Assembly: GCF_003627055.1 (NCBI RefSeq)
Contig: NZ_CP032624.1
Span: forward strand, 868,001-932,000
Source: Gryllotalpicola protaetiae
GTDB taxonomy: Bacteria; Actinomycetota; Actinomycetes; Actinomycetales; Microbacteriaceae
DNA length: 64,000 nt
Direction of reading: 5' to 3'
This document shows positions 19,086 through 27,655 of the stretch, piece by piece. The notes under the pieces are model-generated. The model ran no database searches. It saw only the letters and a list, made by a program, of their open reading frames with translations, and was not told where the DNA came from. Position 1 is the stretch's first letter. Every line of letters begins with the position of its first letter. The position numbers and the translations under genes are program-made.

Positions 19086-19607
19086 GTGAAGGTGCGTGTC
19101 GCAGCATCCGTCGTCCTAGCCGTCGGCATCGCCGTCGCCACCGCCGGCTGCGGCTTCATCACACCGCAGGGAACCCAGCGCATCACGCAGAGCACCTCGT
19201 TCGGCGTCGAGGCGACCGTCGGCGACGTGCACATCCGCAACGCGTACCTCGTCGCCCAGGGCGAGCAGATGACCCTGATCGCCACCTTCGTCAACAAGGG
19301 CGAATCGGGGGAGACGATGACGATCCAGCCCAACGCCTCGCCGAGCGACACGAAGAGCCTGCGGGTCGCAGAGGGCGACCCGACGATCATCGGCCCCGAG
19401 CAGACGCTGCAGTGGAACGACTTCAAGGTCCCGCCGGGGTCGCTGTTCCCCGTGTTCTTCACCTACGGCGACAAGACCGGCGTGACCATGAACCTGCCGG
19501 TGCTGACGGGCGACTTCAAGATCAACTCGACGCTCACGCCGACCCCGATCCCTACCGCGACCCAGACGCCGACTTCGACTCCGACGCCCACCGCGACGGC
19601 CGGCTGA
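19086..19607 (+). CDS. Probable secreted lipoprotein of unknown function
   Basis: A 173-residue protein with a signal peptide of about 20 residues ending in the lipobox T-A-G-C, so it should be lipidated and anchored outside the membrane. The body is beta-rich, with features of small copper-chaperone-like or immunoglobulin-like lipoproteins (GEQMTLIATFVNKGESGE), but the metal-binding residues are not evident. The last ~25 residues are a Thr/Pro repeat tail. GTG at 19086 has GGAGG five bases upstream; TTG at 19083 is the alternative. Confidence 0.75.
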   Translation: MKVRVAASVVLAVGIAVATAGCGFITPQGTQRITQSTSFGVEATVGDVHIRNAYLVAQGEQMTLIATFVNKGESGETMTIQPNASPSDTKSLRVAEGDPTIIGPEQTLQWNDFKVPPGSLFPVFFTYGDKTGVTMNLPVLTGDFKINSTLTPTPIPTATQTPTSTPTPTATAG

Positions 19608-19621
19608 GCGCACAGACTTAC

Positions 19622-19657
19622 GGCGAAGGGCGGATGCTTCGGCATCCGCCCTTCGCC
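19622..19657. terminator. Perfect bidirectional terminator
   Basis: A perfect 16-bp stem (19622-19637 with 19642-19657) capped by a TTCG tetraloop, between the lipoprotein gene and the convergent regX3. The UUCG cap makes it very stable. The stem contains one copy each of GGATGC and GCATCC. Confidence 0.85.
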
Positions 19658-19670
19658 TGTTCCTGGCCTG

Positions 19671-20354
19671 TTATTCGCTCTCGAAGCGATAGCCGAGGCC
19701 GCGCACGGTGACCAGCATGTGCGGCTCAGACGGATTGGGCTCGATGCGGCTGCGGATGCGCTTGATGTGCACATCGAGCGTCTTCGTGTCGCCGAAGTAG
19801 TCGCTGCCCCACACCCGGTCGATGAGCTGTCCCCGGGTGAGCACGCGGCCGGCGTTGCGCAGCAGCAGCTCGAGCAGCTCGAACTCCTTCAGCGGCATCG
19901 GGGTATCGAGGCCCTTGACCGCGACCGTGTGGCGGTCGACGTCCATGCGCACGTCGCCGACCTCGAGCACGCCGTCGTCGACGAGCTCCGGCTCCACGCG
20001 ACGGCGCAGCACGGCCCGGATGCGCGCGAGCAGCTCACGGCTGGAGTACGGCTTGGTGACGTAGTCGTCCGCGCCGAGCTCGAGACCCACGACGATGTCG
20101 ACCTCGGAGTCCTTGGCGGTGAGCATGATGATCGGTACGCCCGAGCGCGTGCGGATCTCGCGGCACACCTCGGTGCCCGGCATGCCGGGGAGCATCAGGT
20201 CGAGCAGGATGAGGTCGGCGCCGTCGCGGTCGAACGCGCTCAGCGCATCGGGGCCGGTCTCGGCGATGTCGACCTCATAGCCCTCGCGGCGCAGGAGGAA
20301 GGCGAGCGGGGCCGAGAGCGACGGCTCGTCCTCGACGAGCAGCAAGCGGGTCAC
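19671..20354 (-). CDS. regX3: Response regulator RegX3 (OmpR/PhoB family)
   Basis: A 227-residue response regulator: receiver domain with acidic DE pair near the N-terminus (LLVEDEPS), phospho-acceptor Asp in LILLDLMLP and Lys in VTKPYSS, then an OmpR-type winged helix (TRGQLIDRVWG, TLDVHIKRIRSRIE). It is the partner of SenX3 and activates phosphate-starvation genes. It overlaps senX3 by 4 bp. GTG at 20354 has AAGGAG ten bases upstream. PHO-box-like repeats before phoU, ppk1 and pstS in this window are its likely targets. Confidence 0.92.
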   Translation of the reverse strand: MTRLLLVEDEPSLSAPLAFLLRREGYEVDIAETGPDALSAFDRDGADLILLDLMLPGMPGTEVCREIRTRSGVPIIMLTAKDSEVDIVVGLELGADDYVTKPYSSRELLARIRAVLRRRVEPELVDDGVLEVGDVRMDVDRHTVAVKGLDTPMPLKEFELLELLLRNAGRVLTRGQLIDRVWGSDYFGDTKTLDVHIKRIRSRIEPNPSEPHMLVTVRGLGYRFESE

Positions 20355-21541
20355 TGGTTCTGTTCTCCTTGAGGTGAGACGGCTGCCTGGCCGGCAGTCC
20401 GCAAGGCAGCCGCCGGCCGGTCGGCCTCGGGAAGGCGGATCGTGAAGGTCGAGCCCATTCCGGGCTGCGACCACACACGCACGTCTCCCCCGTGATTCTG
20501 CACAGCATGCTTGACGATGGAAAGGCCGAGGCCGGTGCCGCCGGTCGCACGGCTGCGGGCCTGGTCGACCCGGAAGAAGCGCTCGAAGATGCGGGCCTGG
20601 TCGGCCTCGGGAATCCCCTCGCCCTGGTCTGTCACCGCGATCTCGACGACCCCGTCGGCGGCTCGAGAGCCGATGCCGACGCGCGAGCCGTCCGGCGAGT
20701 AGCGGATGGCGTTCGAGATCAGGTTGTCGACGGCGGTGACGAGCAGCTTCTCGTCGCCGTAGACGCTCGCGCCCGTCGGCGAGCCGAGCACGAGCTCGAT
20801 CGCGTGGGCGTCGGCACCGACGCGGTTCTGGTCGACGGCGGCCGCGACGACGTGGTCTATCTCGACGCGCTCGGCGTTCGCGACGGCGTCGACGGCCTGC
20901 AGGCGCGAGAGCTCGATGATGTCCTGAGTGAGGCGCGCGATGCGCAACGACTCCGCGTTGAGCCGGTCGGCGAACATGCGCACCTGCTCCGGGTCGTCGG
21001 CCGCGGTGTGCAGCGCCTCAGAGAGCAGGCCGATCGCACCGATCGGCGTCTTCAGCTCGTGGCTGATGTTCGCGACGAAGTCGCGCCGCACCGCGTCAAG
21101 CCGGTAGCCCTCCGTGCGGTCCTCGACGAGCAGCAGCACGAAGCGGCTGCCGAGCAGCGACGCCCGCACATGCACTCGCAGGCTCGCGTCCTTGAAGCGA
21201 CCGCGCTGCAGGTCGAACTCCTCGTCGACCATCGCCCCCGTGCGGCGCACGCGCTGCGCGATGTCGATCAGCTCGGGGTTGGTGAGCCGGGCGTTCGACA
21301 CGAGGGCGAGCGCGAACGCCTTCGCGGTCGCCTTGACGACGTTCAACGAGGAATCCGTGACGATGCCGGCGGAATCCATCGCATCGAGGATCTGGTCGAC
21401 GCCGTCTGGGACGGTGTTACTGCTCACTTGGACGGCCTGTCGGCTGCGATTGATGGAGAGGAAAAGGATGACGACGAACCCGCCGCCGATGACGATTCCC
21501 GCAAGCAGCGCCACCAGCACCAACCAGTGGGAGTAGTGCAT
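20351..21541 (-). CDS. senX3: Sensor histidine kinase SenX3
   Basis: A 396-residue membrane kinase. One clear N-terminal span (about residues 6-29) precedes a PAS-like region, the dimerisation box NISHELKTPIGA with the phospho-His, and an HATPase domain with N box (DNLISNAIRYSP), G1 (TDQGEGIP) and G2 (GGTGLGLSIVKH). It senses phosphate limitation, usually through PhoU and the Pst transporter, and phosphorylates RegX3. It is divergent from phoU, so the two share a control region. Confidence 0.92.
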   Translation of the reverse strand: MHYSHWLVLVALLAGIVIGGGFVVILFLSINRSRQAVQVSSNTVPDGVDQILDAMDSAGIVTDSSLNVVKATAKAFALALVSNARLTNPELIDIAQRVRRTGAMVDEEFDLQRGRFKDASLRVHVRASLLGSRFVLLLVEDRTEGYRLDAVRRDFVANISHELKTPIGAIGLLSEALHTAADDPEQVRMFADRLNAESLRIARLTQDIIELSRLQAVDAVANAERVEIDHVVAAAVDQNRVGADAHAIELVLGSPTGASVYGDEKLLVTAVDNLISNAIRYSPDGSRVGIGSRAADGVVEIAVTDQGEGIPEADQARIFERFFRVDQARSRATGGTGLGLSIVKHAVQNHGGDVRVWSQPGMGSTFTIRLPEADRPAAALRTAGQAAVSPQGEQNQ

Positions 21542-21625
21542 GGTGCTAAGCGTATATAGGCCACGTCAGACGGAATCGCGCCTGACCGCTCGCAGCCCGG
21601 CTGGGCGGCCGGTACTTTAGAAACT

Positions 21626-21658
21626 GTTCAGGATTCAGGAACCGCTCGTTCACCAGTC
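21626..21658 (+). promoter_or_regulatory. Candidate PHO box upstream of phoU
   Basis: GTTCA at 21626 and GTTCACC at 21648 are 22 bp apart, two 11-bp repeat units, with a weaker unit AGGAACCGCTC between them. This fits the 11-bp direct-repeat format of PhoP/RegX3 boxes. It lies in the senX3/phoU divergent gap and may serve either gene. Confidence 0.5.
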
Positions 21659-21742
21659 CACGTGAGGATGGCCACGTTGCGGCCGCCCAGGCGGCGGCCA
21701 CCGTTGTGTGCTCACAGACATCACCAGGAAGCACGGACCCCG

Positions 21743-22396
21743 ATGCGCGCAGTCTTTCAGCAAGAACTCGCCGAGGTGCAGGACCGCCTCGTCGAGATCG
21801 CCGAACTCGTTCTCGACTCGATCCGCGACGCGACGACCGCGTTCAACGCGGCCGACGTGGCTCTCGCCGACAAGGTGATCGCCGCCGACCCCAACATCGA
21901 CGAGCTGGCCGTCGAGCTCGACGAGCTCGCGATCGAGATCCTCTACCGTCAGAACCCCGTCGCTCGGGACCTGCGCATCGTGGTCAGCGCGCTGCGCATG
22001 AGCGCCTCGCTCGAGCGCATGGGCGACCTGGCCCGCCACATCGCGCAACTCGCGCGCCGCCGCTACCCCGACCACGTCGCCCCCGAGGCGCTGCGCGACA
22101 CGTTCACGCAGATGACGGCACACGACATCCGTATCGCCGAGCTGCTCGCGCAGCTGCTGCGCACCCAGGACGTCGAGCTCGCCGACCAGCTGATCAACGG
22201 CGACGACGCGGTCGACACACTCCACGCGAGCGTGTTCGCCACCGTGCTCGGCGCCGAGTGGCAGGGCGAGGCCGAGCAGACCGTCGACGTCACGCTCGCG
22301 TCCCGCTTCCTCGAGCGCTTCGGCGACCACGCCGCCTCGATCGCCAAGAAGGTGCAGTACCTCGCCACTGGCGAGTGGGTGCCGGAAGAGGCCTAG
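21743..22396 (+). CDS. phoU: Phosphate signalling regulator PhoU
   Basis: A 217-residue cytoplasmic protein made of two three-helix PhoU repeats (first with LVEIAELVLDSI and RQNPVARDLRIVVSALRM; second with FLERFGDHAASIAKKVQYL). It couples Pst transport to SenX3 and restrains kinase signalling when phosphate is plentiful. ATG at 21743 is chosen because homology starts at MRAVFQQEL. It is divergent from senX3-regX3, and a PHO-box-like repeat lies upstream. Confidence 0.93.
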   Translation: MRAVFQQELAEVQDRLVEIAELVLDSIRDATTAFNAADVALADKVIAADPNIDELAVELDELAIEILYRQNPVARDLRIVVSALRMSASLERMGDLARHIAQLARRRYPDHVAPEALRDTFTQMTAHDIRIAELLAQLLRTQDVELADQLINGDDAVDTLHASVFATVLGAEWQGEAEQTVDVTLASRFLERFGDHAASIAKKVQYLATGEWVPEEA

Positions 22397-22397
22397 G

Positions 22398-22448
22398 GAT
22401 CCCATGAAGAAGGGCCCCCCTCGGGAGGGGGCCCTTCTTCATGGGATC
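22398..22448. terminator. Strong bidirectional terminator between phoU and gpmA
   Basis: A perfect 22-bp stem (22398-22419 with 22427-22448) and a 7-nt loop. An AAGAAG/CTTCTTC segment gives modest U-richness in both directions. It separates convergent phoU and gpmA and reaches to within 3 bp of the gpmA stop. Confidence 0.88.
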
Positions 22449-22450
22449 TG

Positions 22451-23203
22451 CTACTTCTTGCCCTGTGCGGCGACCGCGGCCGCACCGGCTGCTGCGGCCT
22501 CCGGGTCGAGGTACTCGCCCGGGCCGAGCGGCATGAAATCAGCGCCGAGCTTGTAGACCAGCGGGATGCCGGTGGGGATGTTGAGCGCGGCGATGTCGTC
22601 GTCGCTGATGCCATCCAAGTGCTTCACGAGCGCGCGCAGCGAGTTGCCGTGCGCGGTGACGAGCACGGTCTTCCCCTCGGCGAGCGAGACGGTGATGTCG
22701 CTGAACCAGTACGGCAGGAAGCGGTCGATGACGTTCGAGAGCGCCTCGGTGCGCGGGATCTCGCCGTCGATGCCGACGTAGCGCCGGTCGCCGACCTGCG
22801 AGTACTGGTCGTCGTCGGCGAGCGGCGGCGGCGGCACATCGAAGCTGCGGCGCCAGATCATGAACTGCTCTTCGCCGAAGGCCTCGAGCGTCTGCGCCTT
22901 GTCCTTGCCCTGCAGCGCCCCGTAGTGGCGCTCGTTGAGCCGCCAGCTGCGCTTCACGGGAATCCACAGCAGGTCGGCCGCGTCGAGCGCGAGGTTCGCG
23001 GTCTGGATTGCGCGCGTCAGCAGCGAGGTATAGAGGATGTCGGGGGCGAGCCCTGCCTGCTTGAGCAGTTCGCCGGCGTGCGTCGCCTCTGCCGTTCCCT
23101 GCTCGGTCAGATGCACGTCGACCCAGCCGGTGAACTGGTTGGTGGCGTTCCATTCGCTCTGGCCGTGGCGCAGGAGGATCAGGGTGTACGGGGCGTCGCT
23201 CAT
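22451..23203 (-). CDS. gpmA: 2,3-bisphosphoglycerate-dependent phosphoglycerate mutase
   Basis: A 250-residue glycolytic enzyme interconverting 3- and 2-phosphoglycerate. The phospho-His is His13 in LRHGQSEWN, the second catalytic His is in [11 protein letters not shown], and the substrate loop [11 protein letters not shown] is present. The C-terminal ~15 residues are Ala-rich. Location beside senX3-regX3 is the standard actinobacterial order (gpm1-senX3-regX3), although here phoU lies between them. Confidence 0.95.
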   Translation of the reverse strand: MSDAPYTLILLRHGQSEWNATNQFTGWVDVHLTEQGTAEATHAGELLKQAGLAPDILYTSLLTRAIQTANLALDAADLLWIPVKRSWRLNERHYGALQGKDKAQTLEAFGEEQFMIWRRSFDVPPPPLADDDQYSQVGDRRYVGIDGEIPRTEALSNVIDRFLPYWFSDITVSLAEGKTVLVTAHGNSLRALVKHLDGISDDDIAALNIPTGIPLVYKLGADFMPLGPGEYLDPEAAAAGAAAVAAQGKK

Positions 23204-23246
23204 GCTCCCAGCCTATCCGCGCGGCCTGCCCCGAGATACTTGTCTC

Positions 23247-24098
23247 GTGCCTCGTAACACGACCGCCGCAAAGCCCGTAGGGTCGGTCACTCGGGGCACC
23301 ACGAACACGAATCGGCTGCGCCGTGTCGACCGCTGGATCGCGCACAGGCCCGAGTTCGCGAAGGCGGCGTCGCCTCTCGTCGTGGACCTCGGCTTCGGGG
23401 CGAGCGGCGTCACCAGCTTCGAGCTCTGGGCGAGGCTCGCGAGGGTGCGGCGGGATGCCCGCCTCGTCGGTCTCGAGATCGAGCAGGGCCGCGTCGCGTT
23501 CGCCACAGGCCAGCTCGCCGAGGTGCGCGCAGGCCGCACCGGCTTCGACCCTGCGACGAACGTGTCGTTCGCGCGCGGCGGCTTCGAGGTGCCGCTGCCC
23601 GGTGGCGAGACCGCGACCGTCATCCGCGCCTTCAATGTGCTGCGGCAGTACGACGAGGCAGAGGTGGCGGACGCCTGGGCGCGCATGCGCAGCCGGCTCG
23701 CGCCGGGTGGCCTTCTCGTCGAGGGCACCTGCGACGAGCTCGGGCGGGTGTGCTCATGGGTCGACCTGTCGCCGGCCGGCCCGGAGCGGTTCACGATCTC
23801 GCTGCGCCTTGCGGGTCTCGACCTGCCGTCGATCGTCGCAGAACGGCTGCCGAAGGCGCTGATCCACCGCAATGTCCCTGGCGAACGTGTGCACGAGTGG
23901 CTGTCTGCTCTCGACGCGGCCTGGCGCACGGCATCCGTTCTCGCCCCCTATGGCGAGCGTCAGCGCTGGATCGGCGCGATCGCCGCGCTGCGCGACGCGG
24001 GCTGGCCGGTTCTCGGCGGTCGCACCCGCTGGCGCCTCGGGGAGGTCACCGTGCCGTGGGGAGTCGTTGCGCCGCTCCCCGCCCCGGGTCGTCGATAA
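23247..24098 (+). CDS. SAM-dependent methyltransferase-like protein
   Basis: A 283-residue soluble protein with a Rossmann methyltransferase core: motif I is VVDLGFGASGVTS near residue 42, followed by an acidic strand end (LVGLEIEQGR) and a LLVEGTCDEL strand; the C-terminal half is less conserved. The substrate is unknown. The GTG start has no ribosome site, but GATACT lies six bases upstream, so it is probably leaderless. It is divergent from gpmA and converges on the FUSC gene across a repeat cluster. Confidence 0.75.
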   Translation: MPRNTTAAKPVGSVTRGTTNTNRLRRVDRWIAHRPEFAKAASPLVVDLGFGASGVTSFELWARLARVRRDARLVGLEIEQGRVAFATGQLAEVRAGRTGFDPATNVSFARGGFEVPLPGGETATVIRAFNVLRQYDEAEVADAWARMRSRLAPGGLLVEGTCDELGRVCSWVDLSPAGPERFTISLRLAGLDLPSIVAERLPKALIHRNVPGERVHEWLSALDAAWRTASVLAPYGERQRWIGAIAALRDAGWPVLGGRTRWRLGEVTVPWGVVAPLPAPGRR

Positions 24099-24110
24099 GT
24101 CCCCCTCACG

Positions 24111-24212
24111 GCGGCCGATCGAGGACTTTGTGACGACCGGCAGCGGTCACGAGAGCCGGGTCGTCACCAAATCCTGCACAGCGCGGCCATCGAGCGACTT
24201 TGTGACGACCGG
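24111..24212. repeat. Three-copy palindromic repeat cluster
   Basis: Two direct 30-bp copies (24111-24140 and 24183-24212) share GCGGCC near the start and ACTTTGTGACGACCGG at the end. Between them is an inverted partial copy (CCGGGTCGTCACCAAATC, about 24157-24174) that can pair with either. It fills the gap between convergent genes and reaches the FUSC stop codon. It may act as a terminator or be a REP-like element. Confidence 0.7.
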
Positions 24213-25286
24213 CTAGAGCGCAGGCAGGAGCGCTTGTGCTTCGTCGAGGGGCATGCCGGTCGCGCAGAGCAGGTCGACGAGCAGCGGATGCAGGGCGAGC
24301 ACGAGGCCCTGGTCGCGGGCGGTGCCGTGCGGCATCACCTCGTCGGGGTCGAGTCTGCGCACGATCGCGACGAACGCCGCGCGGGCGGCAGGCAGGGTCG
24401 AGATGTCGACGAAGCTCTCACGCAGCAGCGCCGTCCCGGTCTGCAGCTGAGCGGCGGCGTCGGCGATCGCGGGGCGCGAGCGCCCGTCGCGCAGCAGGTA
24501 GTCCGCGCGGCGGGCCACAACGCGCAGGTTGCGCCAGGCGAGATCCATCGAGCGCTGCAGCGCCTGCTGCGCCTGCAGCTCGGGCAGATAGCGCCTGAGG
24601 AACGGTGAGATGCGCGCGACTGAGAGTGCCGAGCCGAGGCTGTCCGCCCATGCGTCCGTCGGCGCCTGCGAGGTGCGCGCCAGGTCGAGCGCCTGCGCCG
24701 AACTCGCGATGTCGCCTCCACGCAGCGCGACGACGAGCATGCCGAGCACCTCTTCGAACGACTCGATCGAGGTCGTCGCGGCGCGGGCGGCCTCGCGCCG
24801 CGGGTCGCGCGGCACCAAGACCGTCGCGAGCAGCGCGGCCACACCGCCGATCACGCCGTCCAGGGTGCGCACGAACGGACCGCCTGCCGGCGATGGCAGG
24901 AGCACGACGATCGCCGCCTGCACGAGCACGGTCGCCGCGAACCCGGGCTCGGCCGAGAAGAAGCGGGCGACCGCGAGCGAGACCAGCGTGATCACCGCGA
25001 CCTGCCAGAACCCCACACCGAGCAGGTTCACCGCGATCTCGGAGAGCACGATGCCGATCGTCATGCCGATCGCGGTGCGCACCACCCGCAGCGGTCGGGC
25101 GTCCCGCTTGAAGCCGAGGGAAGCAGCGGCGACCGTGATGGTCAGCAGCGGGGTACGGTGCCCGAGCACGAAATCGGCGAACGCGTACGCCGCCATAGCC
25201 GCGACGACGATCTGAATGATCGCGGGGATCGACTCGACGAGCCGGCGCCACCCGTCCGACGCCCAGGTCGCGGCTCCCGATCTCAC
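24213..25286 (-). CDS. FUSC-family (aromatic acid exporter-like) membrane protein
   Basis: A 357-residue protein. The N-terminal ~165 residues are hydrophobic with about six membrane spans, carrying the FUSC/ArAE_1 pattern (FADFVLGHRTPLLTITVAAA, DGVIGGVAALLATVLVPRDPRREA). The C-terminal half is a soluble helical domain. Related proteins export aromatic acids or other small anions. It ends inside the repeat cluster and starts 7 bp after ygfZ stops on the same strand, so the two are probably co-transcribed. The substrate is unknown. Confidence 0.82.
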   Translation of the reverse strand: MRSGAATWASDGWRRLVESIPAIIQIVVAAMAAYAFADFVLGHRTPLLTITVAAASLGFKRDARPLRVVRTAIGMTIGIVLSEIAVNLLGVGFWQVAVITLVSLAVARFFSAEPGFAATVLVQAAIVVLLPSPAGGPFVRTLDGVIGGVAALLATVLVPRDPRREAARAATTSIESFEEVLGMLVVALRGGDIASSAQALDLARTSQAPTDAWADSLGSALSVARISPFLRRYLPELQAQQALQRSMDLAWRNLRVVARRADYLLRDGRSRPAIADAAAQLQTGTALLRESFVDISTLPAARAAFVAIVRRLDPDEVMPHGTARDQGLVLALHPLLVDLLCATGMPLDEAQALLPAL

Positions 25287-25293
25287 GCGCGGG

Positions 25294-26526
25294 TCACTCC
25301 GCGGCGTCGCGCGGGCGGCGGGTGACCGCCCCGAGCCGCGGCAAGCGGGGCACGTCGGCTTCCGCCCCCGCGGACGGCGGCACGATGACCTCCTGCGCGG
25401 CGGCGATGTCGCCGCCGTCGGCGCGCACGACCAGCGCGGCGGCCGGGTCGACGCTGCGTTTCACCACGGCGAGCGCGATCGGCCCCAGCTCGTGATGCAG
25501 CGCGCTCGAGGTGACCTGCCCGACGACCGCGTCACCCTGCATCACCTCTGCGCCGCTGCCGGGCAGCACGGCGTCGGAGCCGTCGAGGTGCAGCAGCACG
25601 AGGCGCCTCGGGGGGTGACCGAGGTTGTGCACCTTTGCGATCGTCTCCTGCCCGCGGTAGCAGCCCTTGTTCAGGTGCACCGCGGAGCGCAGCCAGTCGA
25701 GCTCGTGCGGGATCGACCGCTCATCGACCTCGGTCGCGAACCGCGGCCGGCGGGCGGCGATGCGCAGCGCCTCGGCCGCGGCCGCACCGGCGACGGCGAC
25801 CAGCTCGGATGCCGCACGCTGGGCGAGCCCCGCGGCGAACTCGCGCGTCACGATCGTCTCGAACCAGCTCCAGGCGGAGTAGTCGTGGTCGTCGCCCGCG
25901 TACTGATGGCCGCCGAGCGCAACATGGGACCAGGGGTCGTGCCAGACGACAGTGCGGAAACCGCCGCCGGCTGAGGAGCCGGGCACAGGCGTCTCGAAGC
26001 CCGCAGACGATGGTTTCGAGACGGCCGCTGACGCGGCCTCCTCAACCACCGGTGCAGTGCGCAGCGCCTGGAGCGCGAAGAGCGGTGCCGTCGAGCCGAC
26101 GACGGCATAGGCATCCGTCACGTCTGCGATCTCGACCCGCAGCATGAACCGCATCTTCTGCAGGAAATCCAGCAGCCCGGTCGCCTCCGCACGGTCGACG
26201 ATGAGCCAGAGCCGCGCGCCGTCCTCGACGACGCGCACGGCGTGCTCGATCCGGCCGGACGGATCGAGCACGAGCGTCTCGCTCGAGTCGCCCTCGCGCA
26301 GGCCGAGCAGGTTCTGGCTGGTGATCGAGTTCAGCCAGCTGAGGCGGTCGGGGCCGGCGACGGTGATGACGCCGCGCGCCAGCTCCACGAGCGCCCGGCC
26401 GTCTTCGAGGGCGCGCTGCTCGCCGATCGGATTGCCGAAGTGCCACACGGCGCCCGCGTCGGGGCCATCGGGAACGACGATCGCCCCGGGAAGCGTGGCG
26501 AACACGGAGGGTGCGAGCTCAGGCAT
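25294..26526 (-). CDS. ygfZ: Folate-binding YgfZ/GcvT-like protein with a REP-derived insertion
   Basis: A 410-residue protein of the GcvT-fold YgfZ family, which uses tetrahydrofolate to help maintain iron-sulfur clusters. The signature KGCYRGQE is present (LNKGCYRGQETIAKVHNLG), with the N-terminal barrel pattern LSWLNSITSQNLL. Residues about 160-186 are an Ala/Ser/Gly-rich insertion encoded by two inverted REP-like palindromes that keep the frame open. It sits between the nitrobindin and FUSC genes. Confidence 0.9.
   Translation of the reverse strand: MPELAPSVFATLPGAIVVPDGPDAGAVWHFGNPIGEQRALEDGRALVELARGVITVAGPDRLSWLNSITSQNLLGLREGDSSETLVLDPSGRIEHAVRVVEDGARLWLIVDRAEATGLLDFLQKMRFMLRVEIADVTDAYAVVGSTAPLFALQALRTAPVVEEAASAAVSKPSSAGFETPVPGSSAGGGFRTVVWHDPWSHVALGGHQYAGDDHDYSAWSWFETIVTREFAAGLAQRAASELVAVAGAAAAEALRIAARRPRFATEVDERSIPHELDWLRSAVHLNKGCYRGQETIAKVHNLGHPPRRLVLLHLDGSDAVLPGSGAEVMQGDAVVGQVTSSALHHELGPIALAVVKRSVDPAAALVVRADGGDIAAAQEVIVPPSAGAEADVPRLPRLGAVTRRPRDAAE
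25969..26047. repeat. Pair of inverted REP-like elements inside ygfZ
   Basis: One element (25969-26001) reads GGCTGAGGAGCC to TCTCGAAGCC; the other (26012-26047) reads GGTTTCGAGACG to CTCCTCAACC, the reverse orientation of the same pattern. They are separated by 10 bp, forming a BIME-like dyad. The length is compatible with the ygfZ frame and adds a low-complexity loop to the protein. Confidence 0.7.
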
Positions 26527-26530
26527 CCGT

Positions 26531-27139
26531 TCAGTCCACCTTCGCGAGTCGTGCCGACGCGTGCGTGCGCAGCTGCTGGCCGAGCGCCGCGATGTCCCAT
26601 GCCCAGAGCAGGTGCGCCTCGACGAGCCCGTAGAGGCGGGTGGCCGCCGCGTACTCCTTCGCGCCGGCCGTGCGCATCACGGCATCGGTCGCGAGGTCGA
26701 TGCGCGGGCCCTTCACCTGGCCGAGGTAGACCTCGGAGACGCCGCCCGGGTGCACCAGCGCCACCTCGATGTCGAAGCCGCCGTCCGCGTTGCGCAGGGT
26801 CTCGACCGACTCGGCGTCGGTGAACGGCCGACCGCCGATGCCGGGCAGCATGCCGGGGCCGGGGTCACCCTCGGTGAGCGGGCGGGAGAGGCGCCAGTAG
26901 CCGGATTCGGCTACCAGCGGCGTGTGCTCGTCATCGAGCACCCACGTGTAGGAGCTGTAGTTGAGGTACGGCAGGCCATCGTGGCTGAAGCTGATGCGCT
27001 GGCCGAACTCGCGCTGCACGTGCTCGGCGTCGGCGTCCTCGCCGATCTTGTAGTCGAGCACTCCTGTGCCCTCCCACACGCCGATGAGCCAGGAGAGCGG
27101 GACGAGCTCGGCCGGCAGGCCGACGGGAAGCTCGATCAT
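26531..27139 (-). CDS. FABP-like/nitrobindin-family heme-binding protein
   Basis: A 202-residue beta-barrel of the FABP-like/nitrobindin (THAP4-like, DUF1794) family. The signature GVWEGTG is at about residues 20-26, followed by SGYWRL, LVHPGGVSEVYLGQ and C-terminal YGLVEAHLLWAWD stretches. Bacterial and plant nitrobindins bind ferric heme and react with nitric oxide or peroxynitrite. It lies 4 bp upstream of ygfZ on the same strand. Confidence 0.88.
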   Translation of the reverse strand: MIELPVGLPAELVPLSWLIGVWEGTGVLDYKIGEDADAEHVQREFGQRISFSHDGLPYLNYSSYTWVLDDEHTPLVAESGYWRLSRPLTEGDPGPGMLPGIGGRPFTDAESVETLRNADGGFDIEVALVHPGGVSEVYLGQVKGPRIDLATDAVMRTAGAKEYAAATRLYGLVEAHLLWAWDIAALGQQLRTHASARLAKVD

Positions 27140-27156
27140 AGACGGCGACCGAAGCG

Positions 27157-27267
27157 CTAGTGCTGGCCGCGGAAGAGGTTGTAGACCACGAGCACCGCGG
27201 TGCCCGCGATCGCCAGCCCGGCCAAGCCCAGCAGTGCGATGAACACGAGTTCCAGCGTGACAAGCAT
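27157..27267 (-). CDS. Tiny single-span membrane protein (36 aa)
   Basis: A 36-residue open frame, ATG at 27267 to TAG at 27157: an N-terminal MLVTLEL, a continuous hydrophobic stretch of about 23 residues, then the basic end YNLFRGQH, the positive-inside pattern of a one-pass protein. It lies between two same-strand genes in a gap that would otherwise be empty. No family is recognised. Third-position GC is high, which supports coding. Confidence 0.5.
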   Translation of the reverse strand: MLVTLELVFIALLGLAGLAIAGTAVLVVYNLFRGQH

Positions 27268-27277
27268 GTCTCCGAGC

Positions 27278-27556
27278 CTAATGGATGAGGTAGATCACGC
27301 CGGTTGCGACAGCCAGGATCACGAGCGCGCCGGCGACCGATGACGCGAGTCGGCCGACGAAGCCGCGCTTCTCTTGCGTGGCGAGCTGAATGCACAGGGC
27401 GATGACGACGGATGCTGCGAGCGAGAGGCTCAGCCAGGCCCCGTCATAGTCGGCGTGCGAGAAGACGCCGATCAGCACCGCGGCCACCAGCGCGAACGCC
27501 CAGACTGCGGAAACCGTGCCCTTGGCTGCCCCCCTGGGAAGCGGATCGGTCGTCAT
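27278..27556 (-). CDS. Small integral membrane protein
   Basis: A 92-residue protein with three hydrophobic segments: about residues 13-31 ([18 protein letters not shown]), 38-56 ([19 protein letters not shown]) and 68-90. It has no known domain. ATG at 27556 is chosen because upstream sequence in frame is charged and overlaps the glnR control region. It is divergent from glnR. Confidence 0.65.
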   Translation of the reverse strand: MTTDPLPRGAAKGTVSAVWAFALVAAVLIGVFSHADYDGAWLSLSLAASVVIALCIQLATQEKRGFVGRLASSVAGALVILAVATGVIYLIH

Positions 27557-27655
27557 GCAACCCATTCTGCCGCCGCAGCCCCGCGATCGAGCGCGATTTT
27601 CGCACCTCCGGCTTCGGATAGGATGCGGAATCAACGGAAAGGTCATGGAGGTCGT

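Noticed and set aside
22398-22448. Riboswitch upstream of gpmA or phoU
   Set aside because: It is a simple perfect palindrome between convergent stops, best explained as a terminator.
24111-24212. Possible CRISPR array
   Set aside because: There are only three partial copies, in alternating orientation, with no regular spacers and no cas genes.
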